The position numbers and the translations under genes are program-made. Shown one piece after another: positions 53,428 to 64,000 of a stretch of DNA of 64,000 nucleotides (position 1 is its first letter; each line of letters begins with the position of its first letter). The stretch is from positions 1 to 64,000 of the forward strand of contig JABYQR010000245.1 of assembly GCA_022592445.1 (NCBI GenBank). The letters run 5' to 3'. The notes beneath the pieces are model-generated. The model was not told the DNA's origin. It was given only the letters and a program-made list of their open reading frames with translations, and searched no databases. The stretch comes from Cytidiella melzeri (Eukaryota > Basidiomycota > Agaricomycetes > Polyporales > Irpicaceae).

Positions 53428-56400
53428 GGGACAATACTCCTCGTCTCGCCGAGCTCTACGATGAGCAGCAACACCGCCGCACCACCTCTCAGCCCCAAAG
53501 ACAGCCGATTGCACCTCGTGGACAAGGTTTCCGCACAAACCACCGCGGACGAGTTCAATTTGAACTGGAGCAAGCCCGTGCCGTCCGTCGCAGCGAACGG
53601 AGCCGGTCTCCACTTCCTTGTCAACCACCTTGCCCACGTACTCCTGCCGTACCCGTCAACATCGAACAAGACGTCCCTATGGTTCCGCCGTCACCAGTCA
53701 CCTCGAGCACTACCACCGTCAACGAGCCCGTTGTAACTATTGAGGAGTTCTTTGGGGAAGAGCGCCCTGTTGCTCCGACCACTTTTTTTTAAACGACGCA
53801 TTGATTTTCCTTGTTCCACGTCGTTGAGCTTTACGGCTCCGTTGTTCCGTTGTCTTTCGTTGCCTATCGTCGTTCGCATTTTCGCTGTCCCTCATCGTCT
53901 CTCCGTCGTTACTCCGATACACACGCTGGCGTACACACGCGCCATCACACGCCGAATAGAACAGAACAGGGAAGCGTTAAACGCGCTCCCATTCTCGCGC
54001 CTTGATCTGTTCGAAGATCACTTTTCCGAAGACGAAGACTTCCCCCCCTCCACCGACGACGACCAGTACTCTTTCTCCTGTCCGTCGCTGTCCTCTATCA
54101 CACCCAGTCCACCGACATCTCTGCCACAGTCAACTTCATCTTCGAGATTGACATCTCCATCATCTTCGTCGTCATCACTTTCGTCGTCATCATCCAACAA
54201 TACATACACCTGCATATCTCGCGCCTCCGACATGAAAGAACTCGCTCGCGTAGAATCTAAAGGGACCAAACACCCTCCGATTCTCACCCCTGGTACTGTC
54301 ACTCCAGCCATCCTCATGCAATTCGAAGTTGCCGCGCTCCATCACTTCCGTGCGAAAGACGTCCCCGTCGACAAGCATGTATCGACAGTTGCTCCCGGTT
54401 TCCAAGACACATCGATTGCGCGCTGGTATCTGAACGACGAGGACCGACTTCACGCGATGGACATGAAGTCATTCATCAGCGAATTCCGCCAACGTTGGTT
54501 CGAAACAAACTGGGCCGATAAGATCAAGACCAGAATCGTGCAGAACTTCATGGCTGAAGCCGACTCGTTCCAGTCTTGGATTGAAGACATTGAGGACCAG
54601 AACAGTACCATACGCTTCACACCTGCACATATGTCAACTACCGACCTCCGCTCTTTCCTTGATACCCACGTTTGCGAAAAACTTCGCGAATTCTGCTACT
54701 CCGACAATGGCAAGGCACTAGCTACCTTCGACGAACTCAAACAAGCCTTACGCCTCGAGGACGAGAAACGCCGTACCTTCCTACGTGACCTGCTGAACGC
54801 TACTCGACGCTATCCACCTGGTATTTCTCTCGCTGGCAAACCTCCGCTCGCTGCACGAATCTCTGATCGCCCCCCACTCGAGTCTCGCATCAACATGTCT
54901 GCGACTGATACTAAAAGCAGTCTCCCTACGCGTGTTAAACCACCTCCCTTGACCGATGGTGAACGTAGGTACCTCAACTCCACCCGAGGCTGCTACAAGT
55001 GTCGGAAGCCGAACGTATCTCATCTGGCGAATGCGTGTCCTAACGGTTACCCCGACGCTAAGACTTACGTTCCCCTGGTTTCTCCGGACTGGCAGCCACC
55101 GCCTCGTACAAACGCAACGACCTCCGCTTCTGGTACAACTCGTGTTGCGGCCGTGGAGCCCATTACCGAACAAGAAGAATTTACTGTTGGGGCGTTTGAC
55201 TACTCTGAAACGCCACCTGCTCGACGATGGTCTGTTCTTAGCGAAGGCGACACTACGGACGAAGACGCGTACGTCCCTCCCCTCACATGTTCACACATCC
55301 ATTGGGATGCCCTCATTCACGCTCCCTGTGCCCCCACCTCTCCTACTCGCTTGCTGATTGACTCCGGGGCTCCTGCTATTCTAGTTGACGACGCCCTCGT
55401 GACCACGCTCGGTCTACGTCGCAGACCGCTTCCCGAGTCTAAAGCTTTTGGTACAGCATGGGGTGGAGAGAGGCAGGTCGCCACGGAATGGGTGAAGTTC
55501 AAGGTTTCCAATCAACAACTTTCTTGGTCGTCTCGCACATGTAGAGCTATTGTCGTCAAAGGACTTTTTGTCCCAGTAATACTAGGTCTACCTTTCTTTT
55601 CCGTTAACCGTTGTTCCATCGACCCGGTTCGCAAAACCGTTATCCAACAAAGCGACAACCTTGATATCATCAACCACCCACCACCAATCCCACCACTTGA
55701 TCTTGACCGACGTTTCCCTCGACAACGTCTCACAGATCGCCAAAACGCTGCCGCCGATGCAAACGAACAACAACTATTACAAGACACTCTGCGCCGCACT
55801 TCATACAAAGATACCCTTCGACAACTCCTCCTCGAACGACCTCGGACACCTCCTACAGACGATGATTCGAACGACCCTCACTCTTTAAACCGCGCTACAC
55901 ACAAAGTCGCTGCAATCCGAAATCGTATTGACGAACTTGCTGGCGAGGCAACACTACAACGTGAAAACGACCGCATGCGAAGGCGCTTCGCCGACCTCTT
56001 CCCTGAGGACATCCCTCACATTTCTAGCTTACCGACTGATGTTTACCACCGATTTCGCCTCATTGACCCTAACGCTGTCATTGCGCGTCGCCAATACGAT
56101 TGTCCGAAGAAATACCGCGATACATGGCGAACGTTACTCAACCAGCATCTCGAAGCTGGCCGAATTCGCCCATCATCCAGCCCATACGCATCCCCCGCCT
56201 TCCTCATTCCAAAGTCCGACCCCTCTGCCATGCCACGTTGGGTCAACGATTACCGTGTACTCAATGCCAACACTGTTCCAGACGCTCACACTCTACCTCT
56301 CATCAGCGACATTTTATCCGACTGCGCAAAAGGTCGCTTCTGGGCCAAGATTGACATGACGAACAGCTTCTTCCAAACTCGGGTACATCCGGACGACATC

Positions 56401-59054
56401 CCTCTCACAGCTGTAAACACCCCCTTTGGTCTATACGAGTGGACGGTAATGCCGCAAGGCTGTCGAAACGCTCCTGCCACCCATCAGCGGCGAATGTTCA
56501 ACGCGCTGCGAGACTTCATTGGCACTATCTGTCACGTATACCTGGACGACATCATCATCTGGTCATCTACACTCGAAGAACACCGCCAAAATGTCGAAAC
56601 GGTTCTCACCGCCCTACGTCGGCACTCACTATACTGCTCACCCAAGAAGACAAATTTATTCTGTGTCGAGCTTGATTTTCTGGGTCATCATATCTCTCGG
56701 CGTGGTGTTGAAGCAGACAACAGAAAAGTCGAAAAAGTGCTGTCTTGGCCTACCCCTCAGTCAACCTCCGACGTCTTGTCCTTTCTAGGCTTGGTTCGTT
56801 ATATTGCGAATTTCCTCCCTACCCTCGCAGAACATACCCGTCTTTTGCACCAACTCACAACACATGAATCGCAGAAGAACTTCTGCTGGACTGCCGCCCA
56901 CGACGCCGCCTTCCAAGCGGTCAAGGATCTCGTCGTCTCTCGCGAATGTCTCACTGTGATAGACCATCAAAACCTGGGCGACAACAAGATCTTTGTGGCA
57001 TGCGACGCTTCTGATTATTGTTCTGGAGCTGTTCTATCGTACGGACCCACCCTCGAGACTGCGCGACCCGTCGCTTTCGAAAGTCAGACCTTCAAGGCCG
57101 CAGAACTGAACTATCCAGTACACGAAAAAGAACTGCTTGCGATCGTTCGTGCCCTCCGCAAGTGGCGTGTCGACCTTCTCGGCGTCCCCTTCCAAGTCCT
57201 CACCGACCACCGCACACTGGAAAACTTCGGAGTACAACAACATCTTTCGCGAAGACAAGCGCGATGGCAAGAATTTCTTGGGCAATACGACTTTTCTATC
57301 AAGTACATCCCCGGCAAGGATAACGGCCCCCCGACGCCATGTCTCGCCACCCTGTCACGATGTTGCAAGCCCGGTCTGACGCTAGCCTCGCTGTCGGTGC
57401 CGCCTCTCATCTGTCTATCTCACTCGATGCCTCCTTCGTTCAGCACATCAAGGACGGCTACACAGAGGATCCTTGGACAAAAAACCTTGTCAACTCCCTT
57501 TGGAACGGCCATACCAAGTCAGAGCGCACACCTAGCGAATGCGCCAAAGATTCCTTGCACGCCCTGCGCGCCGGTTGGCTCGACGGTCACACATCAAACG
57601 ATTTGACTGTACGCGACGGACTGTTGTACCTCACAAATCGTCTTCTCATACCAAACGCACGACACGTACGAGAGAAGCTCTTCCGACTGGCTCACGACTC
57701 TCTTGGACACTTTGGTGCTGACAAATCGTACGCTGCGCTACGCTCTGATTACTTTTGGCCACACATGCGTAAGCAGCTGGAGGAACTGTACATCCCTACG
57801 TGCGAACAATGTCAAAGGAACAAATCCGCCACGCACAAGCCTCGTGGACCTTTGCACCCTCTTCCTGTACCTGACCGCCGCTGTTCTTCCGTCGCCATAG
57901 ACTTCGTCGGTCCCTTACCGGACGATGAAGGTTACAACTGCATCGTCACGATGACTTGCAGACTGAACTCCGATTTTCGTGCGGTTCCTACTCGGACTGA
58001 CATCTCGGCTGAGGACTTCGCTGGTTTGTTCTTCACGCACTGGTATTGTGAAAACGGCCTCCCAGACGACATTGTCTCTGATCGCGACAAACTGTTCGTC
58101 TCCAAATTCTGGAAAGCCTTACACGCGTTAACCGGGGTCACGCTGAAAATGTCCACTTCGTACCACCCTGAAACCGACGGAGCGAGCGAACGTACGAACA
58201 AAACCATCATCCAAGCTTTGCGATACCACGTTGAACGCAACCAGAAAGGTTGGGTTAAAGCGCTCCCTCTCGTCCGTTTCAATTACATGAACACGGTCAA
58301 CGCGTCCACGGGTTTCTCTGCCTTCCACTTGCGTTACGGTCGTTCACCCAGGATCATTCCACCTCTGTCGGCGACGTCCACTAAATCTATCGCATCTACG
58401 TTTGGTAATGATGCCTTTAACGCAAGACTACTGTTAGACCGGATCGACTGCGATGTACTCGAGGCGCAAGACAATCTTTTACTCGCGAAAGCGCAGCAGT
58501 CTTGCCAGGCGAACAAGCATCGTGGCGACGAAATCGTGTACAACGTAGGCGACAAGGTCCTTCTATCCACATTCCATCGACAGCGTGACTACGTTAGAAG
58601 AGGAGACAACCGAGTCGCGAAGTTTATGGTACGATACGACGGTCCTTACACCGTTCTCGAATCCTGGCCGGACACGTCCACCTACCGTCTCGATCTCCCT
58701 AAGCACATGCGCGCGTTCCCAACCTTCCATGCGTCGTTGCTCAAGCCCTTCAAGCGAAACGACGGCTCATTGTTTCCTGAGCGTGAATACAAGCGACCTG
58801 GACCCATCGCCACCCCAGATGGACCTGAACACGTCGTTGAACGTATCCTGGACCGCATGCCGGTCGGACGCGGTTTCCGTTACCTCGTGCGATGGAAGGG
58901 TTTCGGGCCTGAAGACGACGAGTGGCTCCCTGGGTCACAAGTCAAGGACCTCGCTGTACTGGACTCGTTTCTGCAGGAAAACGACCTACCGGACCCAAAG
59001 ACTTGCTCAATTCTTCTGGACGGGGGAGAGTGTAAACCTGCTGCAAGAGCGTGA
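53428..59054 (+). pseudogene. Gag-Pol polyprotein of Ty3 element E1
   Basis: Three frames form one polyprotein: 53428-53792 (Pro/Gln-rich Gag, ending EEFFGEERPVAPTTFF), 53793-57332 and 57333-59054. The breaks are a T8 run (53783-53790) and a C6 run (57327-57332). Domains: Gag capsid (about 54340-54800), zinc knuckle CYKCRKPNVSHLANAC (54990), protease LLIDSGAPAILV (55350), RT with WAKIDMTNSFFQTRV and VYLDDIIIW (56000-56600), RNase H with VACDASDYCSGAVLS (57000) and TDHRTLENF, integrase with HHCC finger (HDSLGHFGADKS ... CEQCQRNK), AIDFVGPLPDD, VSDRDKLFVSKFW and YHPETDGASERTNKT, and chromodomain RYLVRWKGFGPEDDEWLPGS. E2 has C7 at the second break, so at least that frameshift is private to E1. 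Confidence 0.88.
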
Positions 59055-59324
59055 CCCCGCCTTGGGGTCATGACGTTCATTTCTGACTCTTTACTCTTCT
59101 CATGACGTTCATCCCTTCCTCTTTGCTCTTCTCTGTAGTTCTCACCTTCCTATTGGACACCGTCTGAACCTCTATCATAGTATAAATATTTGAACTCTTT
59201 CAACGTCGTTTGGCCTCATCTCTTGCCCCGACGTTGAAGGTACGCCTATATACAACTCACATCCTACTATTGTAACTCATCTCTTGCCCCGACGTTGAAG
59301 CAATCCAAACATCGTGCTCGTTTA
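59031..59324 (+). repeat. 3' LTR of E1, truncated at its end
   Basis: Begins TGTAAACCTGCTGCAAG directly after the polypurine tract GGGGGAGAG. The last 24 bases of the polyprotein frame lie inside it. It contains two copies of CTCTTGCCCCGACGTTGAAG (about 59219 and 59281). It breaks off at GTGCTCGTTT, about 36 bp short of the end seen in E2, and is followed by an A8 run. Confidence 0.8.
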
Positions 59325-59332
59325 AAAAAAAG

Positions 59333-59382
59333 TGTGAACCCGATGAGCGGGGAACACTCGGAAAGACAAAACGAGCACGATG
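59333..59382 (-). repeat. inverted 50 bp fragment of the E-family LTR end
   Basis: TGTGAACCCGATGAGCGGGG and the following bases equal 60760-60809, the terminus of the E2 LTR, in E2 orientation. Next to the plus-oriented E1 LTR it makes an inverted junction. Confidence 0.8.
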
Positions 59383-59828
59383 AGTGTAAGCGATCTGAAC
59401 TCCGACGTCATAACCGTTACGCCAAAAGGCAGTTTAACTGAGATGTTATTATCTCAGTCTTATCGGAGTATATATGCTGTTCCGAGCACTGTGCTAACCC
59501 GCGCCAGGGTTACACTCCTCCCCGTTATAGACACTTTAATCCCACCCTCCGGAGTTTCTCTCGGACAGTATGAGGGCTGCTCTGGGTTGTCTATTGGGGA
59601 TTTGTGATATATGCCGCCCCAAGGGTGTAACCCCTTGCAAGTTGCCCCCAGCCAGGGTTGAACCCCTGACCTGCAACCCGAAACATCTCAGTTAGTGTAA
59701 GCGATCTGAACTCCGACGTCATAACCGTTACGCCAAAAGGCAGTTTAACTGAGATGTTATTATCTCAGTCTTATCGGAGTATATATGCTGTTCCGAGCAC
59801 TGTGCTAACCCGCGCCAGGGTTACACTA
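59381..59828. mobile_element. TRIM-like element: two identical about 135 bp terminal repeats
   Basis: The sequence from AGTGTAAGCGATCTG to GGGTTACACT occurs at about 59381-59516 and 59693-59828 with no difference seen. The repeats begin TGTAA and end TTACA inside an AGTGTAA/TTACACT palindrome. Each has a TATATATG box and a CTGAGAT/ATCTCAG hairpin. The internal part is about 175 bp, non-coding, and has a tRNA T-arm-like motif on the minus strand (GGGGTTCAACCC). ATGA flanks both sides. Identity of the repeats points to very recent insertion. Confidence 0.7.
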
Positions 59829-60759
59829 TGAAATTACGTTCCGCCAATTGCTTGTTGATCTCCTCCGAGGCAATGTTGAGTTTGTGAAGGATCCAGCGCT
59901 CAGCAAGGCTTTCTTTACCAGTGGGCTTTACGAGCAGATCAGAGACCGCAGGCCAACGAAAAACACAGGTATTACCCTACCTTTGCGTGTGGCTCCGGAA
60001 CGAACGACTCATCCAACTTGAGCATGGCAAACTTGGTGGCGTTGAATATTTTGTTACAGAATTTGCGGTATCCCTCCACACGCAGGATCTCGAGGTTGAT
60101 ATCCCGACCTAGCGCAATTTCAGACGTGGAAACAGTTCATAAATGCGCCAAACGTACCACCACCGCTGTAAGCGCATAGTGCAAACCGAAGAGCGTCAGT
60201 GCCACATTGAGGTATGCCCTTCGGGAAGTCCTTCTTCTGACCAGCCTTTGCTCTGGCAATTTCCTTGTCATCCAGGTTGCCTTCGTACAGTTTCAGATGC
60301 AGGGATTCAAGATCAAGACCTTGGATGACATCGATGGGGTCGATGACGTTTCCAAGAGACTTGCTCATTTTACGTCCATGGGCATCGCGGATCATGGCAT
60401 GGCAGTAAACCTCTTTGAAAGGCATCTGATCAGTCAGGCGGACGCCGAGCAATACCATGCGTGCAACCCAGAAGAAAATGATATCCCAGCCCGTCTCCAG
60501 GAGCGACGAGGGATAGAACTTCTCAAGGTCCGGCGTCTTCTCATACTTTAGCACAAGTTCGAGGTTCGTACGGCCAATAAGAACACTCACCTTTTCTGGC
60601 CAACCCATGATAGAGAAAGGCCAGAGACCGGAGGAGAACCATGTATCAAGTACATCCTCATCTTGTTCTAGCGTAAACTTGGCATCACCCGCCAGTGTTC
60701 TTGCACGTTCTGTCGCCTCCTCAAGGGTGCGTCCGACGACCCAGTGCTTTCCGTCTTTA
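59829..60759 (-). pseudogene. valyl-tRNA synthetase, internal fragment (4 exon pieces)
   Basis: Exon pieces on the minus strand are 60759-60591, 60536-60158, 60108-59981 and 59925-59829, with GT-AG introns of 54, 49 and 55 bp that all keep phase. The protein reads [56 protein letters not shown], then the class-I signature [34 protein letters not shown] and SLAERWILHKLNIASEEINK. This is the ATP/valine active-site half of cytosolic/mitochondrial ValRS, with KMSKS intact. The 5' part is cut by the E2 LTR at 60760 and the 3' part by the TRIM/E1 junction at 59828. The coding pieces themselves carry no stops, so the break is recent. It may be a partial duplicate, or the working gene disrupted in the assembly. 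Confidence 0.9.
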
Positions 60760-61088
60760 TGTGAACCCGATGAGCGGGGAACACTCGGAAAGACAAAACG
60801 AGCACGATGTTTGGATTGCTTCAACGTCGGGGCAAGAGATGAGTTACAATAGTAGGATGTGAGTTGTATATAGGCGTACCTTCAACGTCGGGGCAAGAGA
60901 TGAGGCCAAACGACGTTGAAAGAGTTCAAATATTTATACTATGATAGAGGTTCAGACGGTGTCCAATAGGAAGGTGAGAACTACAGAGAAGAGCAAAGAG
61001 GAAGGGATGAACGTCATGAGAAGAGTAAAGAGTCAGAAATGAACGTCATGACCCCAAGGCGGGGTCACGCTCTTGCAGCAGGTTTACA
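60760..61088 (-). repeat. 3' LTR of E2
   Basis: 329 bp: TGTAAACC at the start (61088) and GGGTTCACA at the end (60760) on the minus strand. It is complete, unlike the E1 LTR. The flanking 5 bp on the ValRS side is CTTTA; the partner is outside the window. Confidence 0.85.
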
Positions 61089-64000
61089 CTCTCCCCCGTC
61101 CAGAAGAATTGAGCAAGTCTTTGGGTCCGGTAGGTCGTTTTCCTGCAGAAACGAGTCCAGTACAGCGAGGTCCTTGACTTGTGACCCAGGGAGCCACTCG
61201 TCGTCTTCAGGCCCGAAACCCTTCCATCGCACGAGGTAACGGAAACCGCGTCCGACCGGCATGCGGTCCAGGATACGTTCAACGACGTGTTCAGGTCCAT
61301 CTGGGGTGGCGATGGGTCCAGGTCGCTTGTATTCACGCTCAGGAAACAATGAGCCGTCGTTTCGCTTGAAGGGCTTGAGCAACGACGCATGGAAGGTTGG
61401 GAACGCGCGCATGTGCTTAGGGAGATCGAGACGGTAGGTGGACGTGTCCGGCCAGGATTCGAGAACGGTGTAAGGACCGTCGTATCGTACCATAAACTTC
61501 GCGACTCGGTTGTCTCCTCTTCTAACGTAGTCACGCTGTCGATGGAATGTGGATAGAAGGACCTTGTCGCCTACGTTGTACACGATTTCGTCGCCACGAT
61601 GCTTGTTCGCCTGGCAAGACTGCTGCGCTTTCGCGAGTAAAAGATTGTCTTGCGCCTCGAGTACATCGCAGTCGATCCGGTCTAACAGTAGTCTTGCGTT
61701 AAAGGCATCATTACCAAACGTAGATGCGATAGATTTAGTGGACGTCGCCGACAGAGGTGGAATGATCCTGGGTGAACGACCGTAACGCAAGTGGAAGGCA
61801 GAGAAACCCGTGGACGCGTTGACCGTGTTCATGTAATTGAAACGGACGAGAGGGAGCGCTTTAACCCAACCTTTCTGGTTGCGTTCAACGTGGTATCGCA
61901 AAGCTTGGATGATGGTTTTGTTCGTACGTTCGCTCGCTCCGTCGGTTTCAGGGTGGTACGAAGTGGACATTTTCAGCGTGACCCCGGTTAACGCGTGTAA
62001 GGCTTTCCAGAATTTGGAGACGAACAGTTTGTCGCGATCAGAGACAATGTCGTCTGGGAGGCCGTTTTCACAATACCAGTGCGTGAAGAACAAACCAGCG
62101 AAGTCCTCAGCCGAGATGTCAGTCCGAGTAGGAACCGCACGAAAATCGGAGTTCAGTCTGCAAGTCATCGTGACGATGCAGTTGTAACCTTCATCGTCCG
62201 GTAAGGGACCGACGAAGTCTATGGCGACGGAAGAACAGCGGCGGTCAGGTACAGGAAGAGGGTGCAAAGGTCCACGAGGCTTGTGCGTGGCGGATTTGTT
62301 CCTTTGACATTGTTCGCACGTAGGGATGTACAGTTCCTCCAGCTGCTTACGCATGTGTGGCCAAAAGTAATCAGAGCGTAGCGCAGCGTACGATTTGTCA
62401 GCACCAAAGTGTCCAAGAGAGTCGTGAGCCAGTCGGAAGAGCTTCTCTCGTACGTGTCGTGCGTTTGGTATGAGAAGACGATTTGTGAGGTACAACAGTC
62501 CGTCGCGTACAGTCAAATCGTTTGATGTGTGACCGTCGAGCCAACCGGCGCGCAGGGCGTGCAAGGAATCTTTGGCGCATTCGCTAGGTGTGCGCTCTGA
62601 CTTGGTATGGCCGTTCCAAAGGGAGTTGACAAGGTTTTTTGTCCAAGGATCCTCTGTGTAGCCGTCCTTGATGTGCTGAACGAAGGAGGCATCGAGTGAG
62701 ATAGACAGATGAGAGGCGGCACCGACAGCGAGGCTAGCGTCAGACCGGGCTTGCAACATCGTGACAGGGTGGCGAGACATGGCGTCGGGGGGGCCGTTAT
62801 CCTTGCCGGGGATGTACTTGATAGAAAAGTCGTATTGCCCAAGAAATTCTTGCCATCGCGCTTGTCTTCGCGAAAGATGTTGTTGTACTCCGAAGTTTTC
62901 CAGTGTGCGGTGGTCGGTGAGGACTTGGAAGGGGACGCCGAGAAGGTCGACACGCCACTTGCGGAGGGCACGAACGATCGCAAGCAGTTCTTTTTCGTGT
63001 ACTGGATAGTTCAGTTCTGCGGCCTTGAAGGTCTGACTTTCGAAAGCGACGGGTCGCGCAGTCTCGAGGGTGGGTCCGTACGATAGAACAGCTCCAGAAC
63101 AATAATCAGAAGCGTCGCATGCCACAAAGATCTTGTTGTCGCCCAGGTTTTGATGGTCTATCACAGTGAGACATTCGCGAGAGACGACGAGATCCTTGAC
63201 CGCTTGGAAGGCGGCGTCGTGGGCGGCAGTCCAGCAGAAGTTCTTCTGCGATTCATGTGTTGTGAGTTGGTGCAAAGACGGGTATGTTCTGCGAGGGTAG
63301 GGAGGAAATTCGCAATATAACGAACCAAGCCTAGAAAGGACAAGACGTCGGAGGTTGACTGAGGGGTAGGCCAAGACAGCACTTTTTCGACTTTTCTGTT
63401 GTCTGCTTCAACACCACGCCGAGAGATATGATGACCCAGAAAATCAAGCTCGACACAGAATAAATTTGTCTTCTTGGGTGAGCAGTATAGTGAGTGCCGA
63501 CGTAGGGCGGTGAGAACCGTTTCGACATTTTGGCGGTGTTCTTCGAGTGTAGATGACCAGATGATGATGTCGTCCAGGTATACGTGACAGATAGTGCCAA
63601 TGAAGTCTCGCAGCGCGTTGAACATTCGCCGCTGATGGGTGGCAGGAGCGTTTCGACAGCCTTGCGGCATTACCGTCCACTCGTATAGACCAAAGGGGGT
63701 GTTTACAGCTGTGAGAGGGATGTCGTCCGGATGTACCCGAGTTTGGAAGAAGCTGTTCGTCATGTCAATCTTGGCCCAGAAGCGACCTTTTGCGCAGTCG
63801 GATAAAATGTCGCTGATGAGAGGCAGAGTGTGAGCGTCTGGAACAGTGTTGGCATTGAGTACACGGTAATCGTTGACCCAACGTGGCATGGCAGAGGGGT
63901 CGGACTTTGGAATGAGGAAGGCGGGGATGCGTATGGGCTGGATGAGGTCGAATTCGGCCAGCTTCGAGATGTTGATTGAGTAACGTTGCCATGTATCACA
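61065..64000 (-). pseudogene. Pol polyprotein of Ty3 element E2 (runs off the window)
   Basis: Inverted copy of E1 from the RT fingers to the chromodomain; long stretches translate identically. It has C7 where E1 has C6 (62787-62793), so RNase H, integrase and chromodomain read in one 769-codon frame. It has A3 (63274-63276, T3 on the coding strand) where E1 has T4, shifting the RT thumb. Several further small differences crowd into the last about 110 bp (63890-64000). The protein would begin beyond the window edge. Domains are as in E1. Confidence 0.88.

Noticed and set aside
53740..53800. ATG at 53740 as the true start of E1 Gag-Pol
   Set aside because: The upstream frame 53428-53792 is open and Gag-like and joins in phase if the T8 run is one base shorter.
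58585..59073. 162-codon frame overlapping the E1 integrase/chromodomain, identical in E2
   Set aside because: It is a shadow frame of the polyprotein; its identity in both copies reflects only the recent copying of the element.
59333..59382. Hammerhead-like core GATGA...GAAA in the E LTR end
   Set aside because: The required CUGA is CCGA, and the presumed stem II does not pair properly.

Overview
The window reads as a repeat-rich piece of a filamentous basidiomycete genome. The evidence is 49-56 bp spliceosomal introns, a fungal Apq12-like membrane protein, a FAP1/NFX1-type zinc-finger gene, and chromodomain-bearing Ty3 retrotransposons. The mix of Ty3 families, hAT and helicase-type transposon remnants would fit a Rhizoctonia/Ceratobasidium-like genome, but that genus-level guess is inference.

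Only about the first 13 kb is ordinary genic DNA. It holds a two-exon Ser/Pro-rich coiled-coil protein (minus, 2654-5773), an Apq12-like protein (minus, 6339-7199), an F-box protein (plus, 7563-9044) and a seven-exon FAP1/NFX1 homologue (minus, 9263-12866). The exon joins were worked out by hand and keep phase throughout.

From about 13.0 kb to the right edge the window is almost entirely nested mobile DNA. A hAT transposase relic (13021-13698 and 22598-23155) is split by an 8.9 kb Ty3 element A (13699-22597; 684 bp LTRs; target duplication CTACA) that carries three extra open frames between its chromodomain and 3' LTR. Then come a broken Ty1/copia piece (about 23160-25470), an orphan Ty3 gag F (26277-27281), and the 5' half of Ty3 element B1 (27282-34565). 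The LTR of B1 is split by a 4.3 kb LINE-derived chimera L with a 13 bp target duplication. Next is a 3' fragment of a sister element, B3 (34566-39996). Its chromodomain is interrupted by an unclassified 3.65 kb insertion X (34734-38385) and its LTR by a solo LTR of family A.

From 40.0 to 49.7 kb lie a tandemly duplicated gene for a small secreted protein (one intact copy, one pseudogene), a duplicated 2-2.6 kb block built from satellite monomers of about 142 bp with long inverted-repeat ends, and a decayed Pif1-like helicase/cysteine-protease gene. From 50.0 to 64.0 kb there is a third B fragment (B2), an LTR and gag start of another family (D), and two nearly identical inverted copies (E1, E2) of a chromodomain Ty3 element. 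E1 and E2 flank a fragment of a valyl-tRNA synthetase gene that also abuts a 0.45 kb TRIM-like element.

Reading frames of several repeats (E1, E2, gag F, helicase) are broken by single-base changes in homopolymer runs. E1 and E2 break at different places, so some of these may be consensus errors in repeats rather than true mutations. The most useful leads are insertion X, the accessory frames of element A, the chimeric retroelement L, the secreted-protein duplication and the E1-ValRS-E2 junctions.
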